Shown here in pieces: positions 58,383 to 64,000 of a DNA stretch of 64,000 bases. The stretch's first letter is position 1. Every line of letters starts with the position of its first letter. Location: positions 26,963,043-27,027,042 of the forward strand of contig CM023539.1 of NCBI GenBank assembly GCA_013350335.1. Reading direction: 5' to 3'. Position numbers and translations under genes: made by a program. This DNA is from Chimonanthus salicifolius (lineage: Eukaryota > Streptophyta > Magnoliopsida > Laurales > Calycanthaceae). The notes below the pieces were generated by a model. It searched no databases and was not told where the DNA came from. It saw only the letters and a list, made by a program, of their open reading frames with translations.

Positions 58383-61300
58383 TGTAACGCCCCGCCCTTT
58401 TTCACCCGTTTTCCGAAAATCAGAGTCGATTTTTTTTTTTTTTTTTGAAATAGAAGAGTGAGAGAGGGCGCGGACGCCACGACGCGAGTTAAGTCCGAGC
58501 TTCTAAAGCCCGACCCTTAACTGGCCAACCCCACGCGTGCGCGGAACTAAGTCCACGAGAATGGTTCACGCGTGGGAAGTAAGCTCGCGGATTATAGTTA
58601 TTGCGGAACATGATAATAGAGTCTATCCTACCGGTTTTTAGATAGAAGGGAAGATATAACATTGAATTTACCAAAATGCCCCTATGTTCATGATTTCATC
58701 ACAAAATGTATCGTCCATAAGTAACGTCCAAACCATCGCAGAAATGTAAATTTATACAACCCGACAAGCTAAGTTACTTTAAAATTACATCTCCAAAATT
58801 TAAACATAATATAAACTAGGACTGCGTTTTCCAAGCTCCTAAGCTTGGCCTCCGGTATTTCCACCGCTTCCTGCCTCTCCTGCGTCATCAGCTAGGGTAG
58901 AAGTAGGGCGTTAGTCAATGCGCCCAGTAGGACTCCGAGTAGGGCTAGCACATGGATTAGTGATACACACATATCGATAACATAAAATACAACAAAATAA
59001 GTATGTGATGAATGCTATGTCATGGGTGTTTATGTCATGTGTCCCACCCATTATCCGTATGATCATACAATATCCTGTTCCCCATGTTTGCTTCTCGGTC
59101 GCCCCGACGGAGCATGGACTCCGGTTATAGCCCTCAGGCTATCCCCATGTCTGATTCTCGGTCGCCCCGACGGAGCATGGACTCCGGTTATAACCCTCAG
59201 GCAATCCCCATGTCTGATTCTCGGTCGCCCCGACGGAGCATGGACTCCGGTTTATTTATTTTTTTCTGCCCATGCCATGCATGAGATGTAGTGCATTATG
59301 CTATGTAATATATATGTATCCCATATACTTGACATATCATACATAGTCATATAATGCATAATATTAAAATATAAACCATATGCTTCATCATTTAAAATTC
59401 ATCATAAGATAAATCATACTCATAAATCCATCATAAGCCAAATCAAAATAATTTAAAACACCATCACATATCCATCGCTTACAAAGAGGTAGGAATCCTA
59501 CCGAATACCGTGTCGCGTTCCGTTATGCTTCCCGTTCGATAATCCGGTCGCCGATCGCGTACCGTTTGCGACGCCCGATACCTTATTACATTTACCGAAT
59601 TAGTCCATACATCGTCTATGATTAAGTCCCTAACTTAGCCCATTATCCATTGGTTCTAGACTCATACATAGGTCCAATTTTGGCCAAATTTAAAATTCCG
59701 ATTTGCGAGCCTAAAACGCAGCAACTAATCGCTTTACTTAACCATTCATAATATTTCCATTTTCATGTCCAACCCCCATAGGGTTTGGCCATGTACCATG
59801 GTCAAACCCATGGTCCTTCAATGTGGCCACAAATTACGGTTTTGCCACTCTCCTTCCATGGTAAATCATCCATTCATTTATGTGCATTCTAAGTCCAAGA
59901 TTCATTCATACTTAGGTCCTTTCAATCATGACCTTACATCATAAAATCAGCCACCTAATATTTAATTTTGAAAAATAATTACTCCCACACCTACTTCCAC
60001 ATTTTGGCCTAAGGTGTGGCCCACATATCATTTTTATAAATCCATCAAAATCTAGTATTCTTCTACATTATTTTCCATTTATTAAAGCCACTAATCACTA
60101 CCCTAAGGTTCACCTTTATGGATACCATTTTCAAAGACTAAGTTTTGTCCCAAAATAATCCAATTTAAAATCACAAAAACTTAAATCATTTTGGCCCTTT
60201 AAATCAAACTCCTAAGCATTGATACATGCATTTAACCTTAGCCTAAAATTGATCAAAATTTGGGTCATGGGTTCGGCCATACACCATGGCCGAACCCATG
60301 ATGTTTCTTTCCCCATTTTTCTTGGTTTCAATTACCCATTTAAACATACCTCCAATGAAAATTAAATCATCCATTTAAATCACCAACATCACATATCATA
60401 CTTGAACCATCCATACAATCCATCCATTTTTCTTAACCATTTTCAATACTTTTCCATCATAAAAAAAAATTACCATATACCATACTTACCCATCTATTCA
60501 AATTCCCATTCCTCCACATTATTTTCCATGTCTAAAAATCCCATACCATTACCATAGGGTTCGGCCATGTACCATGGCCGAACCCATGGTTCATGGCCCA
60601 CCTTTCTTAGAACCATTTAAGACCAAAGTTCTATGAATATTTGTCCATGATTTTTCTTTGTTAAAAAAATTCCATTTAAAATCAATAATATCATTCATTT
60701 GGTCCATTTAAACTTATATCATACACTTTGGGAATCCATTTGCAACTATTATTTCCTCCATAAATTTCTACCCTTTTTCATCCATTAAAATTACTATTTC
60801 TCACCAACTTTAAGATCTTCATAAAACCATTAATTTTTTTGTCCCAAAAATAATCCATTTTAAAATCACTAAATCATCACCATTTTCATTCCATCTAAAC
60901 ATCACATTCTATACTCAATAAGTCCATTTTATCATAGATCATTCTCCACCATTTTAAACCTTCAACCCTAATTAAAAATCATCCAACATTGGCCATGGGG
61001 TTCGGCCATGCTACATGGCCGAACCTTATGGCCCATTACTCCATTAAAATCCCATTTTCCTATGCTTAATAAAGACTCAAAATTCCATTTTTCCATTTCC
61101 TCTTTTCTTAAATCCATTCCTCCATTTTTATCCATTTCTTAGCCTTCCATTTGATGGATTTTAGATCCATGGCCCACAACAGTTTTGGCCATGTTTAGTC
61201 TAAGAATGGATTCCATATCTTATCTTTAAAAATATAAACTCTTGTTTAAGAAATTCTTACCGCACCGACGACTCCTTCGGTCCTTCTTTCTTCTTTGTTT

Positions 61301-62491
61301 TCCTTAGCCCTTTCTCCTTCTTTCTCTTCTTGATGATCGACTAGATGAGCTTGATCAATGGTGGGACATGCTTGGATTGGCTAAGATAGTGTTAGGTTTA
61401 GAGAGAGGGGAAGAGGGGGAGATGATGAAGAATGGTAATTCTTGATCTTCAAGAGTTGAATCCAAGATTCCACCTCTTTTCTTCTCTTCTTCTCTTCTTT
61501 TTTTTCTTCTAAGTTTTCTTCACTTTCTCCTTGCAAGGTGAAAAACGAATTTCCTTGTGTGTGTGGAGGGCTAGAGTCAAATGGGTAGTTTGAAATGAGA
61601 TGGAGGTGGTTGGAGTGGTCTTCACTCAAGCATTAACTTTCTCACCAACCAAGCATGGGTTGGCTTGACTTTGGTGGTGGTGGTTGAGATCCAACCACCA
61701 TTCAAGCCCATGGTTTTAATTTGTGTTTTCTTGAGGTGGTTTGTGTTTGTAGGAGTGGTTTTGACCACTTAACCATTTGACCATTTTAATCTTAGGTTGA
61801 TTAACTTAGATCACCTTGATCCCTTGATTAATTTAATTAATCACTTTCTATTTAATTTAATCCCATTAATTTCCCTCCATGATCCACCCATGGTTGACTA
61901 AGTCAACCATGGTGGTCGGCCCCACTACTCTTGGGTCCACACGCCACCTCAATGGGTGAGGTGGAGGTGGGCCCCATTGGCCATGTTGCATTGGTCCATT
62001 TATCACCTAATTTAGGTGATTTAAATTTTATTAATTATATCCTTTTTATTGGATCATCATTGGGCCCATGGCCCAATTTGATTCTTGTCTTACCCATTTA
62101 TCTTAGGGCTTAGTTACCTTGGCCCATTGGGTCCCACATGGCTCTTTGACCCAAATTGACCAATTACATGTATCAATTTCAATTCAAGGTTTATTGGGTA
62201 ACCATTGGGCCCATGGCCCAATTAGATTCCCTCATTTTCCACTTACCTTAGGATTTGAACCGATTTTGATCCATTGGGCCCCACATGGCTATCGGGCCCA
62301 CTTTGACCATCGTTGACCCGATTAGTTCTCATTGACCCATTTAATGGATTTCATCCAACCCATGGCCCAATTGGGCCATCCTTGGGCCATTGTCCCAAAA
62401 TTTGGTCCATTTGGCATTTTATTACATCAAACTTCAATTTAAAATGAATAAATGCCAATATATATATTTATCAAAAATTCGGGTTATTACA
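58383..62491 (-). mobile_element. 5' LTR of TE-M (4109 bp)
   Basis: Nearly identical to 49217-53323. The two extra bases come from a T run (17 against 14, near 58440) and an A run (9 against 10, near 60461). Internal features repeat those of the other LTR: GC units 59079-59253, inverted repeats 59768-61030, donor-like site 61255-61260 and palindrome pair 61888-61964. It is followed by the target duplication CCATG (62492-62496). Confidence 0.95.
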
Positions 62492-62575
62492 CCATGGCTA
62501 TCATTCCATAATCCCATCTTTTCAATCATTAAAACAATTTCCTTAGTTAATAATTGATCCACAAGACAACTCATG

Positions 62576-63735
62576 GAGTTCGGCCATACATCATGGCCGA
62601 ACCCATGATCTTTCAATTTAGGCGATATTTACCATTTTGCCGCTAGCTTAGGTTTATGTCATCCCATTAATCCAAACATCATATTAAATCCATACAATAC
62701 ATTCTACTTGATTCATGGGTTCGGCCACACACCATGGCAGAACCCTATGACATCTTAGTTCCATCTTAGGTCCACAAAATAAGCTTAACCTATAGAATTA
62801 ATTCATGGGGTTCGGCCAAGCACCATGGCCGAACCCTATGATGTCTAGGTTTCTTTTTTCCATCATCTTCCATTTTTAGCCAATCCATAATTGGATAGTT
62901 TCCAAATTTAGATTTCCTTAATTAGAAAGTTCTTAAATTAAAACTTTCTAATTTAGTTTCCACCTTCCAAAAATAGAATTTTCCCCTTGTTAATCTCCTC
63001 CTTCTATTTTTAGAAACTTACTTAATTAAACAACCTTCTATAAATAAAAAAGTTTCCAAAAATTAATCCTAGTGGGGTTCGGCCATACACCATGGCCGAA
63101 CCTCACTCCTGGCATCCAATCCATTTATTCCCTTTTTTAAATCCAATTTTCCTTAATTAAAATCCACCTTCTATTATTAGAAGGTTTCCATAATTAAACT
63201 CCCTTTTCCATAATTAAATAATTTCCTATATTAGAAACCATCTTTCCAATATAGTAACCATCTCCATGGGGTTCGGCCATACATCATGGCCGAACCCTAT
63301 GGTTCATAATCTTGACCCTTATTTCAATCCATTAAAATTTCAACAACAATACTTACATAACTCCATTTTAATCAATTATAATCCCAAAATATAGTTGGTG
63401 GGGTTCGGCCATAGACCATGGCCGAACCGCACCCCCTTCTTTACCATTCTTTTGATCCAACAACTTAGCCATAATACCATCATGGTTGGGCCATGCAATG
63501 GCTGACCCACATCCCTAACCATGTCTCTATTTAAAATCCTCTTTTAAATCTAAAACCACCCAACCGTCCAAGATTTCCATTATTTAAAATTTAAGAACAT
63601 AAACCCATAATTGTCCATGGATTTCCACGGTTTCGATCCAACCAAATAAATCATGTCTTTCCATTAAAATCATAAAATCCATCCCCCCGTCCTCTTCCAT
63701 GGGGTTCGGCCCAACACCTTGGCCGAACCCTATGG
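62576..63735 (-). repeat. TTCGGCC inverted-repeat array in LTR-L
   Basis: Eight copies, near 62578, 62720, 62811, 63077, 63271, 63403, 63484 (decayed) and 63708. A ninth copy of the same LTR is at 49147, left of TE-M. Arms at 63272-63280 and 63286-63294 show the perfect form with loop ACATC. Confidence 0.88.
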
Positions 63736-63768
63736 TTCTTTATTTCAAAATAAATTCATCAATTAGAT

Positions 63769-63774
63769 ACTAAC
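63769..63774 (-). promoter_or_regulatory. Conserved splice-donor-like site in LTR-L
   Basis: AAAAG followed by GTTAGTATC on the minus strand, as in LTR-G, about 190 bases downstream of the TATA-like motif. Confidence 0.4.
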
Positions 63775-63961
63775 CTTTTCCGATTCCGGGCTCTTCTAAT
63801 CTTTCTCCTTTTTTCTTAATTTTTCTCCAACCAAGATCACCTTCTTGTTGCTGCATTTTCTTCTCTTGCTCTTTGCCATGTGAGAGGATGAGAGATTGAG
63901 AGAGACAGAGAGAGAGAATTCGACAATGAGGGTGTAAAACTGTGTACCCCTCTATGTCTCC

Positions 63962-63969
63962 CCTTTTAT
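63962..63969 (-). promoter_or_regulatory. TATA-like box in LTR-L
   Basis: ATAAAAGG on the minus strand followed by GGAGACATAGAGG, at the position of the LTR-G and LTR-I TATA boxes. Confidence 0.45.
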
Positions 63970-64000
63970 GCAATTCCAAATGATCAACATAGAAAGTACT

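Larger units (their letters stand above)
49217..62491 (-). mobile_element. TE-M: structurally complete, young Tekay-like chromovirus element (13.3 kb)
   Basis: It has LTRs of 4107 and 4109 bp, a perfect TSD CCATG (49212-49216 and 62492-62496), a polypurine tract AAAAGAGGA (53330-53338, minus strand), a perfect initiator-Met primer site (58369-58380), and all domains in the order Gag, CCHC, protease, RT, RNase H, integrase, chromodomain. The LTRs differ by about six substitutions and two homopolymer length changes. Three lesions break the coding frame: a stop in Gag, a frameshift between protease and RT, and a frameshift in the integrase C-terminus. It lies inside LTR-L. Confidence 0.95.
62492..64000 (-). 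mobile_element. LTR-L, right part (runs off the window)
   Basis: It continues LTR-L after TE-M. It contains eight TTCGGCC inverted repeats (62578-63735), sparse AATTAGAAGG-type units near 62890-63240, a donor-like GTTAGT (63769-63774) and a TATA-like ATAAAAGG (63962-63969). Its outer end and any coding region of its element are to the right of the window. Confidence 0.85.

Noticed and set aside
62576..63735. TTCGGCC repeats as individual MITE or foldback transposons
   Set aside because: The units are only about 25-35 bases, no target duplications are visible around them, and they are confined to one part of the LTRs.

Overview
The window looks like intergenic chromatin from a large, repeat-rich flowering-plant genome. 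Nearly every base belongs to LTR retrotransposons, mostly long-LTR Ty3/gypsy chromoviruses of the Tekay/Del type. I found no host protein-coding gene, rRNA or tRNA. The evidence is plant-type gag-pol domains, primer sites complementary to initiator-Met tRNA, 5-bp target duplications, dense nesting, and the C-to-T style decay expected of methylated DNA. The sequence does not let me name a species.

Layout, using names of my own. TE-A (1-7187, minus strand) is the 5' part of a Tekay-like element: an almost continuously open gag-pol frame, a leader and a 3.7-kb 5' LTR. It sits inside LTR-B (7188-9237, plus), which in turn breaks a decayed Athila/Tat element (9238-11482, minus). TE-C (11901 to about 18401, plus) has two copia-like LTRs around a 3.4-kb core with no recognisable gag-pol. 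Fragments at 18465-18954, 22611-22970 and 26876-26935 may be one older, shorter LTR (D) split by two solo LTRs: LTR-E (18955-22610, plus) and LTR-F (22971-26875, minus). LTR-G (27773-31104, minus) is another solo LTR. TE-H (32064-47565, minus) is an old, broken element carrying two further solo LTRs: LTR-I (36704-40219, plus, TSD GGACC) and LTR-J (41512-45006, minus, TSD GTTCA). A short inverted chimera K (47566-47974) leads into LTR-L (47975 to beyond 64000). LTR-L is split by TE-M (49217-62491, minus), a structurally complete and very young element with TSD CCATG and 4.1-kb LTRs that differ by about six substitutions.

The unusual signal is inside the LTRs, which are 3.1-4.1 kb long. In transcriptional order most carry: a U3 with paired palindromes (inverted W-boxes in three LTR types); in several copies a TATA box; a GT splice-donor-like site about 190-215 bp downstream of it; then 1-1.5 kb holding 4 to 9 short inverted repeats (TTCGGCCAT, a 3-7 nt loop, ATGGCCGAA); a conserved unique block; GC-rich tandem repeats of variable number; a GGGCG hairpin; and the GGGGCGTTACA end. 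Spacers between the inverted repeats differ greatly while the arms stay recognisable, about 65 copies by eye. LTR-E is the same subfamily as TE-M but lacks this motif; its array position holds about ten copies of a different palindrome centred on GTCGAC. The leader between primer site and gag carries a conserved UUCG-type hairpin in TE-A and TE-M.

The elements do not cooperate as an operon. Each would encode a Gag-Pol polyprotein (capsid/nucleocapsid, protease, reverse transcriptase, RNase H, integrase with chromodomain) for copy-and-paste transposition. All coding copies seen here are interrupted or run off the window.
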